Source: JAMOBE01 sp039908285 (lineage in GTDB: Bacteria > Pseudomonadota > Alphaproteobacteria > Rhodospirillales > Rhodospirillaceae). Taken from it: a stretch of DNA of 63,892 nt. Both the position numbers and the translations under genes were made by a program. The notes beneath the pieces were generated by a model, which saw only the letters and a program-made list of their open reading frames with translations, ran no database searches and was not told the origin of the DNA. The DNA is taken from assembly GCA_039908285.1 (NCBI GenBank), contig JAMOBE010000009.1:1-63892 (forward strand), read 5' to 3'. Shown piece by piece: positions 45,053-55,385 of this stretch (positions are counted from its first letter, which is position 1; every line of letters begins with the position of its first letter).

Positions 45053-46819
45053 ATGAGTCAGAGCCAGGCTTCGGCCGTATTCATTCTGTCGGGGCTGGCG
45101 GGGGCGGTGCTGGGAAGCCTGGCCGCCACCCGAACCGTGCTTCTGTCCGCGGCCCAGTACCTTGCCGGGCTGGTGTCCTACCCGCCGGACAATCCGCTGG
45201 CCATCAGTTTCCAGAAGACGTCCAACATCGTCATCGACCTCGCCGCACTCCTCCTCAGGGCGGGGATGGATGACATGACGCTGGCCACCGTCGTTTCCTG
45301 CCTGGTTGGAGTTCTCTACACCCAGGCCTTCGCCATGGTGGCCTATGCCATCAGTGGACGCGCCATCCCGGCGGTGGCGACCGCTGTCCTCGGGGTCGCG
45401 ACCGCCGCCTATCTCGGCGGTGCCGACTATCCCATCACCATTTTCGGCTTTCAGACCCATGGCAGCATCGGTCTTGGACTGGTCCTTTACGTCGCTGGAC
45501 TGATCGGCGTCGGCTGGTGGCGCGCCGCCGCCCTGCTGCTTGGACTTGCCCCCGCCGTTCACCCGGTGATGGGGACGTGGCTGCTCGGCACGGCGGCCGT
45601 GTGCTGGCTGATCCTCGCGGCGTCGAAGAAGGCGCCGATGGTGTTCCCCCCTGCGATACGCGGGTGGTTCGTCACCGGGGTCGGGCTGACCGCCCTCGGT
45701 CTTGGCGGCAATGCCGTTCTCGGGACCACGGCCCAGGTGCCGGAGGCCGATCCCGTCTATCTCAAGGCCTTCCTCGAGATGTGGGACTACCACCGCAACA
45801 TCGCGATCGACACGCGCATCCTGCTGATCCTGGCTCAGGTGGCCCTGGTGCTGAGTGCCCTGTTCGCCTGGCTGTGGGCTGGCCGCAGCGAGGGGCTGAC
45901 CCCGCGGCGGACCATGGGATGGCTCCTGGCGGTTGGCGGAGTCATGGCGCTCGTGGTCTATCTCGCCTATCACGGCAATCGTGACGCGTTTCCCCTCCTG
46001 GCGGTCCGGGCCATTCCGACCAGAGTCCTGAATCTGCCCGAGTCCCTGACCCTTCCGTTGCTGGCGGGGATCCTTCTCGCCCGAAGAGACCTCCTGTCGC
46101 TGACCGGAGCGGCCGTCCTGCTCGTCACCCCGGTACTCGTCTTTCAGCAGATCATACCCGCCGGAAGCGTCGCCTGGGTCAAGACACTGGCCACGGCGTT
46201 CGCCGCGGGGTGCGCCATCGCCATCACCCTTCGGCCGGCACTGGCCGCGCCGATACGGGTCCCGGCGCCGCTCGGCGCCCTGGGACGCCGCATCGCCGAC
46301 AGCGTGGCCGTGGTGCCCCCGGTCGTCCTCCATGGCGTTCTGACGAGTGCGGTGGTCGCTGGGTTGCTGATCAAGGGGCCGTTGAGTTTTTCCGGTGGCG
46401 CCGCCACCATGTTTCGCACCATCGAAGACATCGATGGATTGCTGCTGGTGTGTGACGGCGTTGACGCCTCGCAGCTTTCGCTGCGCAAGGGGTTCGTCAT
46501 CGATCCGCTCAACCTCGATTTCATTCCCTATGTCCCCGCCGCCGCCCCGGCGGCCGCGCGCATCTTGGCCGAGGTCTATGGAGTGAACTATTTCGATCCC
46601 CCACTGCCGGTGCGAGGCCAGGCCGGGCTGGTGCGCGGCGTTTCCCGCCAGGCCTGGGAGGCGCGAAGCCAGGAGGAGTGGCAGCGGCTAGGCGCGAAAT
46701 ACGGGTTCGGCTCCGTGATTGCCGAGAACTCATGGACCATAAAACTGCCGAAGATCATGGTCTTCCGCTCGTCGAGCGAGTTCGCCATCTACCGTCTCGG
46801 CTCAACCGAACGGCGCTGA
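45053..46819 (+). CDS. Large polytopic membrane protein with soluble C-terminal domain
   Basis: A 588-aa protein with some 11-13 hydrophobic segments over the first 450 residues and a soluble tail of about 140 residues (DIDGLLLVCDGVDASQLSLR, then ARILAEVYGVNYFDPPLPVR and SVIAENSWTIKLPKIMVFRS). The plan resembles GT-C glycosyltransferase-like membrane proteins, and GLAPAVHPVMGTWLLG looks conserved, but I cannot name the family. It follows the carbonic anhydrase gene by 5 nt and precedes a TylF-type methyltransferase by 24 nt, so a glycan-related role is possible. The GTG at 45044, overlapping the previous stop, is an alternative start. Confidence 0.65.
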   Translation: MSQSQASAVFILSGLAGAVLGSLAATRTVLLSAAQYLAGLVSYPPDNPLAISFQKTSNIVIDLAALLLRAGMDDMTLATVVSCLVGVLYTQAFAMVAYAISGRAIPAVATAVLGVATAAYLGGADYPITIFGFQTHGSIGLGLVLYVAGLIGVGWWRAAALLLGLAPAVHPVMGTWLLGTAAVCWLILAASKKAPMVFPPAIRGWFVTGVGLTALGLGGNAVLGTTAQVPEADPVYLKAFLEMWDYHRNIAIDTRILLILAQVALVLSALFAWLWAGRSEGLTPRRTMGWLLAVGGVMALVVYLAYHGNRDAFPLLAVRAIPTRVLNLPESLTLPLLAGILLARRDLLSLTGAAVLLVTPVLVFQQIIPAGSVAWVKTLATAFAAGCAIAITLRPALAAPIRVPAPLGALGRRIADSVAVVPPVVLHGVLTSAVVAGLLIKGPLSFSGGAATMFRTIEDIDGLLLVCDGVDASQLSLRKGFVIDPLNLDFIPYVPAAAPAAARILAEVYGVNYFDPPLPVRGQAGLVRGVSRQAWEARSQEEWQRLGAKYGFGSVIAENSWTIKLPKIMVFRSSSEFAIYRLGSTERR

Positions 46820-46843
46820 TGCAATCATGAGGATTGTATTCCA

Positions 46844-48370
46844 ATGAAAATTGGCTTTTCCCTGCCGTGGTGCCTGAAAAACAACGATGATATCAGCAGC
46901 ATATTTCGTAATTTCTTTGAATGGATAGCAGAGTCCAATATCGATTATATGGCGGTTGACAGCCTTGTGTCGTTCGGAACTCACAATCGTTTTCTTGGTG
47001 AAGGCAGATTCGCGGGCGCTTTCCTTGATGCAAAGCCGAATTTCTTTGAGGAAGCAATAACTGTATTGCGCAAATACGTCCTGTGCTGGGCCGCCTATGC
47101 CAGCCTTGATGCTGAAGGTGATTTCGTCGAGTGTGGCGCTTATCGCGGATTTGGCGTCGATGTGGTCTTGAGATACCTTGGCAAGGACTTCATTGGCGAC
47201 CGCCGTTTTTTTGCCTACGATCGCTACGACAATCCATCGGGCTCACCCTTTGATGGCGAAGACCTGGGGGAGGATCAACCCGACACCCTTGCCGCGATCA
47301 CCGACCGCTTCCACGGCTCGAGCCGTGTGGTGGTGGTCAAGGGGCTGTTGCCGGACGCCATGGACACCACCTGTCCCGACAGGATCGCCTATGCTCATAT
47401 CGATATCGCCAATGCTCTGGCCACCAGCCTCGTTCTCGATCGCGTTCTCGCCAGGGCTTCGCCGGGAGCGGTCGTCGTCCTCAACGACTACGGATGGCTC
47501 GCTGGCTACAGGACGGTGAAGGCCGCCGTCGATGAGGTGGCGGCCGCGTGGGGGCTCCCGGTGGTCGAGTTGCCGACCGGTCAGGGCATCATCGTGAAGA
47601 CGGCCGGCGGGCGGGTGGCGTCTTTGCCTCCGGTTTCACTCCTCTCCGCCGAGGAGTCCCTGACTCCCGCCCTTTTCGTCCCCGATGCCTGCTCCGGCGC
47701 GCCCGACGCCGTTGCCATGTTCAAGCGGTTGCTGAAGCCGTTCGAGGTGAACCGTGTTGGCAATTCCGCCATTGCCGTCGAAAACATGCTGATCTTCTGT
47801 CGCCACGGCGGCTTCCGCTCCGACCCGCGCCTTGCCGCCGCCGTCGCCGCCGCCGAGCCAAACCTGAGAGAAACCGCAACCCTTTGGGCCCTGCACATTC
47901 TCTGCTGGGCGGCTCGGGCCAGTCGCGCCGTCGGGGGCTGCCTGGTCGTCTGCGGTGGGACGGATTTCGAGGCGGCGGTCATCCTCCACGACGCGGCCCA
48001 GTCCGACTCGGGGACGTCGTTCCACGTCTATGCCGGTATCGGCGGGAGCCATGGCCCGGAGCGGGAGAAGACTCGCCGTGCCGGGGCGCGGGTCATCGAT
48101 GGCCATCCGGCCGACGACGTGGACGCGCCCGCCGACGTCGCCTTTCTCTATCTCGCCACGCGCGATGCCGACGTCGACCTGAGCTGCCTCGAGGTCTTTT
48201 TCGACCGTCTCGCCATCGGCGGGATCCTGGTCATCGCCGGATTCAACATGAAATCGACGTACCCGGAGAAGCACCGGCTTCTCGAGTTCATCGCCGGGAG
48301 AGGCCAGATGATCCTCGAACTACCCACCGGTCAGGGGCTGATGATCAGGACCCCCAGAACCGCTCCCTGA
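46844..48370 (+). CDS. TylF/MycF-type methyltransferase, internally duplicated
   Basis: A 508-aa protein of two similar halves. The first (about 75-265) matches the TylF/macrocin O-methyltransferase family: VLCWAAYASLDAEGDFVECG, AYRGFGVDVVLRYL (SAM loop), IAYAHIDIANALATSLVLDR (metal-site Asp region) and GAVVVLNDYGWLAGYRTVKA, ending VVELPTGQGIIVKT. The second (about 355-505) repeats the order: ILCWAARASRAVGGCLVVCG, then AFLYLATRDADVDLSCLEVF, GGILVIAGFN and ILELPTGQGLMIRTP. It has lost the E-C-G-x-x-x-G loop and the D-x-D site. So one half may be active and the other structural. It probably modifies a sugar or secondary metabolite. The first 350 bp are less GC-rich. Confidence 0.7.
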   Translation: MKIGFSLPWCLKNNDDISSIFRNFFEWIAESNIDYMAVDSLVSFGTHNRFLGEGRFAGAFLDAKPNFFEEAITVLRKYVLCWAAYASLDAEGDFVECGAYRGFGVDVVLRYLGKDFIGDRRFFAYDRYDNPSGSPFDGEDLGEDQPDTLAAITDRFHGSSRVVVVKGLLPDAMDTTCPDRIAYAHIDIANALATSLVLDRVLARASPGAVVVLNDYGWLAGYRTVKAAVDEVAAAWGLPVVELPTGQGIIVKTAGGRVASLPPVSLLSAEESLTPALFVPDACSGAPDAVAMFKRLLKPFEVNRVGNSAIAVENMLIFCRHGGFRSDPRLAAAVAAAEPNLRETATLWALHILCWAARASRAVGGCLVVCGGTDFEAAVILHDAAQSDSGTSFHVYAGIGGSHGPEREKTRRAGARVIDGHPADDVDAPADVAFLYLATRDADVDLSCLEVFFDRLAIGGILVIAGFNMKSTYPEKHRLLEFIAGRGQMILELPTGQGLMIRTPRTAP

Positions 48371-48390
48371 TACACTTTCCGGAAAGCGGA

Positions 48391-48741
48391 TCACTCTTCC
48401 GCCGTCAGGGCGGCGGCGACGATGATGTCGCCGAATTCGCGCAGGAACACCGATCCCTTGACCGTGCGTTGAATCAAGACGCTGCGGCGGTCCGCGTCGT
48501 CGACCTTGCGCCGGACTAGGCCGTACTCACCCAGCCGGTCCACGGCGCGGGTGATGGCCGGCTTCGAGACGTTCAGCAGCGCGGCGAGTCCTCGCACCGT
48601 GTGCGGTGGGGCGGTGACGTACACCGTCAGCAGCAAAGCCATCTGCCGCGCCGACAGATCGGGGGCGTCGCGGCGCACGCTCTCGACGATCGCTCCACGC
48701 CACAAGTCCAGGGCCTGAACGGCCTTCAGATTGATCCCCAT
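48391..48741 (-). CDS. MarR-like winged-helix regulator
   Basis: A 116-aa DNA-binding protein of MarR type: LSARQMALLLTVYVTAPPHT, recognition helix VRGLAALLNVSKPAITRAVD, wing RLGEYGLVRRKVDDADRRSV and a closing helix. It is shorter than typical MarR (about 140 aa) at both ends. It is convergent with the methyltransferase gene (20 nt apart). The ligand and targets are unknown. Confidence 0.82.
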   Translation of the reverse strand: MGINLKAVQALDLWRGAIVESVRRDAPDLSARQMALLLTVYVTAPPHTVRGLAALLNVSKPAITRAVDRLGEYGLVRRKVDDADRRSVLIQRTVKGSVFLREFGDIIVAAALTAEE

Positions 48742-48820
48742 GAACGGCCCGTATCGTTGCGACGTCGAAAGGACATTAACTGAGGGGCGGTCTTCCCCGC
48801 AACCGACATTCGGTCCCGTC

Positions 48821-48922
48821 TCTAGAGCAGTTTCCGCTCAAGCGGAAACTGCGAAAAGCCCGCGCGGCGCTTGAGCGGCCAGAGGCAAATTCTAGAGCGT
48901 TTCCGCTCAGGCGGAAAACGCT

Positions 48923-48926
<4 letters not shown>
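48821..48926. repeat. Two related TCTAGAGC palindromes
   Basis: A hairpin at 48827-48852 (GCAGTTTCCGC / GCGGAAACTGC, loop TCAA) and a second at 48892-48926 (CTAGAGCGTTTCCGC / GCGGAAAACGCTCTAG, one bulge) are variants of one repeat, each preceded by TCTAGAGC. Similar TCTAGAGCG repeats occur widely in alphaproteobacterial genomes. The second contains the stop codon of the peptidase gene. Confidence 0.8.
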
Positions 48927-50326
<1,400 letters not shown>

Positions 50327-50400
50327 TTTCGGATCTCCTCACCACTTGCGGTCATCGCCGCGGCATGGTCAAACTGCGTCCCGCTTCCAGGGAGGGGACG

Positions 50401-51048
50401 ATGGACGATCTTACACTCGTGATCGGGGACAGAAACATTTCTTCGTGGTCGCTGCGGCCGTGGCTGGCGCTGAAGATGGCGGGGGCCACCTTCGCCGAGG
50501 AAACGGTGCGCCTGCGCCGGCCGGAAACGAAGACCGAGATCGCCGCGCGCTCGCCGTCGGGTCGGGTGCCGCTGTTGCGCCACGGCGCGCTTGCGGTCTG
50601 GGAGTCCCTCGCCATCTGCGAGTACGTCAACGAGCTGTTTCCGGCCGCCCACCTGTGGCCGGAGGCGCGCGACGCGCGGGCGGTGGCGCGGGCGGTGGCC
50701 AACGAGATGCACGCCGGATTCGCACCGCTGCGCCAGAACATGCCCATGGACATCCTCGGCCGCAAGCCGGGCGAGGGCATGACGCCCGAGGTGGCCGACA
50801 ACATCCGCCGCATCACCGGCCTGTGGGCCGACTGCCGCGGCCGCTTCGGCCGGAGGGGGCCATTCCTGTTCGGCGGCTTCACCATCGCCGACGCCATGTA
50901 CGCGCCGGTGGTCACCCGATTCGTCACCTACGGCGTCGCCCTCGATCCGACGGCGGCGGCCTATGTGGCGTCCATCACCGGCCTGGCGCCGATGAAGGAA
51001 TGGGCGGCGGCGGCAGCGGCAGCGGCAGCGGCGGAACGGGTGGCATAA
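50401..51048 (+). CDS. Glutathione S-transferase family protein
   Basis: A 215-aa protein of GST fold: N-terminal thioredoxin-like domain (LVIGDRNISSWSLRPWLALK, SGRVPLLRHGALAVWESLAI with the E-S glutathione-binding pair) and a helical C-terminal domain (FLFGGFTIADAMYAPVVTRF). The SSWSLRPW start is typical of a proteobacterial GST clade of unknown substrate. The C-terminus carries a run of about ten alanines from a GCG/GCA repeat. The ATG at 50401 has GGGAGGGG just upstream. rsmD follows 4 nt later, so they are cotranscribed. Confidence 0.9.
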   Translation: MDDLTLVIGDRNISSWSLRPWLALKMAGATFAEETVRLRRPETKTEIAARSPSGRVPLLRHGALAVWESLAICEYVNELFPAAHLWPEARDARAVARAVANEMHAGFAPLRQNMPMDILGRKPGEGMTPEVADNIRRITGLWADCRGRFGRRGPFLFGGFTIADAMYAPVVTRFVTYGVALDPTAAAYVASITGLAPMKEWAAAAAAAAAAERVA

Positions 51049-51052
51049 GGCA

Positions 51053-51640
51053 TTGCGCATCATCGGCGGCAGACTCCGGGGCAGACTCCTGACGGCGCCC
51101 GAGGGAGGGGTGATCCGGCCCACCTCGGACCGGGCGCGGGAGGCCGTGTTCAACGTGCTGACCCACCGGTTCCAGGACGAGGACTGGACGCTCGAAGGGG
51201 CGCGGGTGGTGGACGCCTTCGCCGGCAGCGGCGCCATGGGGCTGGAGGCGCTGTCCCGCGGCGCGGCCCACGCCAGCTTCATCGACGATGGCCACGCCGC
51301 CATGGAGGCCATTCGCGCCAATGCCCGGGCTCTGGGGGTGGCGGGAGAGGTGGACCTGCTTCGCGCCGACGCCAGGCACCCGCCGCGGGCGACTCGGCCG
51401 TGCACCCTGGCGTTTCTCGACCCGCCCTATGACCTGGACGTGGCGGCGGCGAGCCTGACGGCGCTGGCCGGGACCGGCTGGCTGGCCCCGGGAGCCCTGT
51501 GCGTGGTGGAGACGAAGGCCTCCACCGCCCTCATCCCGCCGGTCGGCTTTCTGCTGGAGGATGAGCGGGTCCATGGCCGGGCGAAAGTGACCATCCTGCG
51601 GGTCACGGATACGACCGGATCAGCCGGATCCCGGCATTGA
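51053..51640 (+). CDS. rsmD: 16S rRNA (guanine966-N2)-methyltransferase
   Basis: SAM-dependent enzyme modifying G966 of 16S rRNA, 195 aa. MRIIGGRLRGRLLTAP at the start, RPTSDRAREAVFNVLTHRF, VVDAFAGSGAMGLEALSRGA (SAM motif I) and the catalytic LAFLDPPYD. The start codon is TTG at 51053, chosen because it gives the exact family N-terminus. The last 38 bp overlap the 3' end of a gene on the opposite strand. Confidence 0.93.
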   Translation: MRIIGGRLRGRLLTAPEGGVIRPTSDRAREAVFNVLTHRFQDEDWTLEGARVVDAFAGSGAMGLEALSRGAAHASFIDDGHAAMEAIRANARALGVAGEVDLLRADARHPPRATRPCTLAFLDPPYDLDVAAASLTALAGTGWLAPGALCVVETKASTALIPPVGFLLEDERVHGRAKVTILRVTDTTGSAGSRH

Positions 51641-52568
51641 TGGTCCTGGCATTGCCGGCCAGCCGTTCGCGGTAGGCCGCGCGCAGGTTTCGCGGTTCGC
51701 TGCTCCAGGCCCCGCCGCGCAGGGGATGCCGCTGGCAGGCGCCGCTCATCCACGGGGACCCGTCGGTGGGGGCTGCGGTGTAGGTGTCGTTCCAGCAGTC
51801 CTGGGTCCATTGCAGGACGTTCCCCAGCATGTCGTAGAGTCCGAACTCATTGGGACGGAACGACCCCACCGGCGAGGTGTACACGAAGCCATCCTTGCAG
51901 GGATTGACCACCCAGTTTATCCGCTCCTTGAGGCTCTGGTCGGAACCGTTGGCATTTTCGCACTGACGATCCCGCACGTCTCCCCAGTAACGCGACAGCC
52001 TCGTTCCGGCCCGGGCGGCGTATTCCCACCGGGCTTCCGATGGCAGGCCATAGGACTTGCCGGTCTTCTCCGACAGCCAGCGGACGTAGGCCTGGGCATC
52101 ATCCCAGCTTACGCACACCACCGGATCGCGGTCGGTCTGGGTGTATCCCGGCTCCTGCCAGTCGCGGTTCTTGTCCACCTCCCACTTGCCGGTGCTTTCG
52201 TCGTAGCCGATACAGCCCTGTCCGACAAAGCCCGTGGCCTTGGCGAACGGCTCGAACTCGGCCCGGGTCACCGGATAGCGGCCAAGGGCGAACGGCTCAG
52301 CCAGCGTCACCTTGTGCTGTGGCCGCTCGCGACGACTGATCTCCTCGGGCGTCTTTTCACGCACGCTCTCGGTGGTGGCGGCACCCATGGTGAACGTCCC
52401 GGGCTCGACGACCACCATCTCGGGACACTCCGGGCAATCCCGGAAGATCACTGGTTCCTTGGCCCCGGCCTTCTTTCCGTCCGGCAGCGACGAGGACGGC
52501 CCCTCGCCAGTCGTTGTGCATGCGGCCACCAGCAATAGCGCGGTTCCGATGATCGTGTTCAACCTCAC
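51603..52568 (-). CDS. FGE-fold (SUMF1-like) lipoprotein, probably non-catalytic
   Basis: A 321-aa lipoprotein: signal peptide with lipobox (LLLVAAC, Cys near residue 17) when started at the GTG 52568, which has GGGGGAG 5 nt upstream. The mature part is a formylglycine-generating-enzyme-type domain: MVVVEPGTFTMGAATTESVR, YPVTRAEFEPF, VSWDDAQAYVRWLSEKTGKS, YGLPSEARWEYAARAGT, FGLYDMLGNVLQWTQDCW and LRGGAWSSEPRNLRAAYRER. The two catalytic cysteines expected near that last motif are absent (S-S-E-P), so sulfatase activation is unlikely; it is rather a binding or structural protein. It overlaps the rsmD end by 38 bp. Confidence 0.85.
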   Translation of the reverse strand: MRLNTIIGTALLLVAACTTTGEGPSSSLPDGKKAGAKEPVIFRDCPECPEMVVVEPGTFTMGAATTESVREKTPEEISRRERPQHKVTLAEPFALGRYPVTRAEFEPFAKATGFVGQGCIGYDESTGKWEVDKNRDWQEPGYTQTDRDPVVCVSWDDAQAYVRWLSEKTGKSYGLPSEARWEYAARAGTRLSRYWGDVRDRQCENANGSDQSLKERINWVVNPCKDGFVYTSPVGSFRPNEFGLYDMLGNVLQWTQDCWNDTYTAAPTDGSPWMSGACQRHPLRGGAWSSEPRNLRAAYRERLAGNARTINAGIRLIRSYP

Positions 52569-52605
52569 TGGCGCTCCCCCCTCCATGACCGTGAAGTCGA
52601 TGGCC

Positions 52606-53100
52606 TCAATGTCCAGCCGGCAGGTAACGGATGGCGGCCAGAAGAACGCCGGTCACCAGCACCAGCATGCCGCCAAGACGAATGGTAATCCTCTGCTCAA
52701 GTTGACGCATGTCGGCTCTGATCGATGTCTCGAAAAGCTTCAACTCCGACCGCACCTCGGCGTAATCGCTCTTCAGCTCCGCTTTCAGCTCGGCGTTCTC
52801 GCTCTTCAGCTCCGCCCTCAGCTCGGCGTAATCGCTCTTCAGCTCCGTCCTCAGCTCGGCGATTTCGCTCTTCAGCTCCGCCCTCAGCTCGGCGTAATCG
52901 CTCTTCAGCTCCGCCCTCAGCTCGGCGTAATCGCTCTTCAGCTCCGCTTTCAGCTCGGCGATTTCGGCGCGGATGGAGTTGGATTCCCGTTCCAGATCGG
53001 CCTTGCTGGCGGCCTGGGTGTCCATGAAATCGGCCAGGGCTTCCACCTGCTCGGCAGAGAACCCGACCTTCTGCAGCTTGAGGACGGCGGACGCGCTCAT
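52606..53100 (-). CDS. DUF1640/CCDC90-like coiled-coil membrane protein with 11-residue repeats
   Basis: A 164-aa protein. The N-terminal part (SASAVLKLQKVGFSAEQVEA) and the overall plan (helical stalk, C-terminal membrane helix RLGGMLVLVTGVLLAAIRYL) match the DUF1640/CCDC90 group. The stalk is an array of about six and a half 11-residue units of type ELKSDYAELRA, encoded by 33-bp tandem repeats. The ATG at 53100 has a GGAGAAG ribosome site. Function is unknown. The FGE-fold lipoprotein gene follows 37 nt downstream. Confidence 0.8.
   Translation of the reverse strand: MSASAVLKLQKVGFSAEQVEALADFMDTQAASKADLERESNSIRAEIAELKAELKSDYAELRAELKSDYAELRAELKSEIAELRTELKSDYAELRAELKSENAELKAELKSDYAEVRSELKLFETSIRADMRQLEQRITIRLGGMLVLVTGVLLAAIRYLPAGH
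52756..52971 (-). repeat. 33-bp coding tandem repeats
   Basis: Units starting CTCGGCG at 52756, 52789, 52822, 52855, 52888, 52921 and 52954 recur every 33 bp with few changes (GTAATC, GTTCTC or GATTTC variants), encoding the 11-residue coiled-coil units. Confidence 0.92.
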
Positions 53101-53217
53101 GGTCTTCTCCGCTTGCCGGGTCGACAGCCAACTCAGACATGGCAACGCGGCCATGGGTCTAATTTGTCCTTCGGTGGTGCGGGAGTCAACTCGCCACGCG
53201 GCACCGTGCCGACGACG

Positions 53218-53250
53218 AAAAAATCCCGGGGGCGCTCGCGCGCCCCCGGG
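53218..53250 (-). terminator. Rho-independent terminator of hppA
   Basis: Reading leftward, a perfect CCCGGGGGCG / CGCCCCCGGG stem with a 6-nt loop is followed by ATTTTTTC, 48 nt beyond the hppA stop. This is the best intrinsic terminator in the window. Confidence 0.9.
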
Positions 53251-53297
53251 AGTCGTGTCAGCCGTCGTCTGCGGATCGTCGGGCGATCCGCATGTCC

Positions 53298-55385
53298 TCA
53301 GGCGGCGAGAAGAGCCAGCAGCAGAAGGGCAACGATGTTGGTGATCTTGATCATCGGGTTGACCGCGGGACCCGCGGTGTCCTTGTAGGGATCGCCGACG
53401 GTGTCACCGGTGACCGCCGCCTTGTGGGCGTCGGAGCCCTTGCCGCCGTGATGGCCGTCCTCGATGTACTTCTTGGCATTGTCCCAGGCCCCGCCGCCCG
53501 AGGTCATCGAGATGGCGACGAACAGGCCGGTGACGATGGTGCCGAGCAACATCGCCCCCAGGGCCGCGAAGGCCGCTCCCTGGCCGGCGAAGGAGTTCAC
53601 CACGAAGTACAGCACGATGGGCGCGCCCACCGGCAGCAGCGACGGCACGATCATCTCGCGGATCGCCGCCTTGGTCAGCATGTCGACGCAGGTGCCGTAC
53701 TCTGGCTTGCCGGTGCCTTCCATGATGCCGGGGATTTCCTTGAACTGACGGCGCACCTCGATCACCACCGACCCGGCGGCCCGTCCCACGGCCATCATGC
53801 CCATGGAGCCGAACAGGTAGGGCAGCAGGCCGCCGATGAACAGGCCCACCACCACGTAGGGATTGTTCAGGGTGAAGTCCACCTGAACGTTGCTGAAGTA
53901 GTGCTTGAGGTCTTCGGTATACGCCGCGAACAGCACCAGCGAGGCGAGACCGGCCGAGCCGATGGCATAGCCCTTGGTCACCGCCTTGGTGGTATTGCCG
54001 ACGGCGTCCAGGGCATCGGTGATCTTGCGCACTTCCTTCGGCAGGTCCGACATTTCGGCGATGCCGCCGGCGTTGTCGGTCACCGGACCATAGGCGTCGA
54101 GGGCGACCACCATGCCGGCCAGGGCCAGCATGGTCGTGGCGGAGATGGCGATGCCATACAGGCCGGCCTGCATGTAGGCGGCGATGATGCCGCCGCAGAT
54201 CACCAGCACCGGCAGGGCGGTGGACTCCATGGAGACCGCCAGACCCTGGATGACGTTGGTGCCGTGACCGGTGACGGAGGACTTGGCGACGCTGAGCACC
54301 GGGCGGAAGTGGGTGCCGGTGTAGTACTCGGTGATCCACACGATGAGGCCGGTTACACCCAGCCCGATCAGGGAGCACATGTACAGCGCCCCCGGGGTCA
54401 CCGTCATGCCGTTGGACATGGTGTACTCGCCGCCGAAGCCACCGAACACCAGCACCATCGCGAGGACGATGAGGCCGCCCGACACCACGCCGGTGGCGAT
54501 CAGGCCCTTGTACAGCGCCCGCATGATCTTGTTGGTCGCATCGAGGCGGACGAAGAAGGTGCCCACCACCGAAGCGGCGATGCACACGCCACCGATCATC
54601 AGCGGCAGGAGCATCATCTGGGCCTTGTCGGCCCCGGTGAAGAAGATCGAGCCCAGCAGCATGGTGGCGACGATGGTCACGGCATAGGTCTCGAACAGGT
54701 CGGCGGCCATGCCGGCGCAGTCACCCACGTTGTCGCCCACGTTGTCGGCGATCACCGCCGGGTTGCGTGGGTCGTCCTCGGGGATTCCGGCCTCGACCTT
54801 GCCCACCAGGTCGGCGCCCACGTCGGCGCCCTTGGTGAAGATGCCGCCGCCAAGACGGGCGAAGATGGAAATGAGGGAGGCGCCGAAGCTCAGCGCCACC
54901 AGGGCGTCGAGCATGGTGCGCTCCGACACGCCCATGGCGGTCAGGAACAGGTAGTAGATGGTCACGCCGAGAAGACCCAGCCCGACCACCAGCATTCCGG
55001 TGATGGCCCCCGACTGGAAGGAGATGTCCAGGGCTCGCGCCATCCCGGAGTCCTGCGCCGCGGCGGTGGTGCGCACGTTGGCCCGCACCGACACGTTCAT
55101 GCCGATATAGCCGGCGACGCCCGACAGGATGGCGCCGATGAAGAAACCGATTGCCACCAGCGCGCCCAGCTTGGCGCCCAGCAGGAGTCCGACGACCACG
55201 CCGACGATGGCGACGGTCTTGTACTGACGATTGAGATAGGCGCCTGCGCCCTCCTGAATGGCCGCCGCTATCTGTTGCATCCGCTCGTTGCCGGCGGATG
55301 CCGCCAGGACCGACCGACTTGCATACGCCCCGTAAGCGAGCGCCAGGGCGCCGCAGGCGATGATGAACGCGTATTGGGCTGACAT
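53298..55385 (-). CDS. hppA: K+-independent H+-translocating pyrophosphatase
   Basis: Membrane-integral enzyme coupling PPi hydrolysis to proton pumping, 695 aa with about 16 helices. Substrate-site motifs: GGGIFTKGADVGADLVGKVE (within the DVGADLVGKVE block), EDDPRNPAVIADNVGDNVGD and the C-terminal DTVGDPYKDTAGPAVNPMI. The selector segment reads VGNTTKAVTKGYAIGSAGLA, with Lys in the position that marks the K+-independent class, as in Rhodospirillum rubrum. It is a monocistronic-looking gene with its own terminator. It lets the cell use biosynthetic PPi to energise the membrane. Confidence 0.97.
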   Translation of the reverse strand: MSAQYAFIIACGALALAYGAYASRSVLAASAGNERMQQIAAAIQEGAGAYLNRQYKTVAIVGVVVGLLLGAKLGALVAIGFFIGAILSGVAGYIGMNVSVRANVRTTAAAQDSGMARALDISFQSGAITGMLVVGLGLLGVTIYYLFLTAMGVSERTMLDALVALSFGASLISIFARLGGGIFTKGADVGADLVGKVEAGIPEDDPRNPAVIADNVGDNVGDCAGMAADLFETYAVTIVATMLLGSIFFTGADKAQMMLLPLMIGGVCIAASVVGTFFVRLDATNKIMRALYKGLIATGVVSGGLIVLAMVLVFGGFGGEYTMSNGMTVTPGALYMCSLIGLGVTGLIVWITEYYTGTHFRPVLSVAKSSVTGHGTNVIQGLAVSMESTALPVLVICGGIIAAYMQAGLYGIAISATTMLALAGMVVALDAYGPVTDNAGGIAEMSDLPKEVRKITDALDAVGNTTKAVTKGYAIGSAGLASLVLFAAYTEDLKHYFSNVQVDFTLNNPYVVVGLFIGGLLPYLFGSMGMMAVGRAAGSVVIEVRRQFKEIPGIMEGTGKPEYGTCVDMLTKAAIREMIVPSLLPVGAPIVLYFVVNSFAGQGAAFAALGAMLLGTIVTGLFVAISMTSGGGAWDNAKKYIEDGHHGGKGSDAHKAAVTGDTVGDPYKDTAGPAVNPMIKITNIVALLLLALLAA

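Noticed and set aside
52756..52971. A second CRISPR-like array with a 33-bp period
   Set aside because: No spacers; near-identical coding units of a coiled-coil protein.
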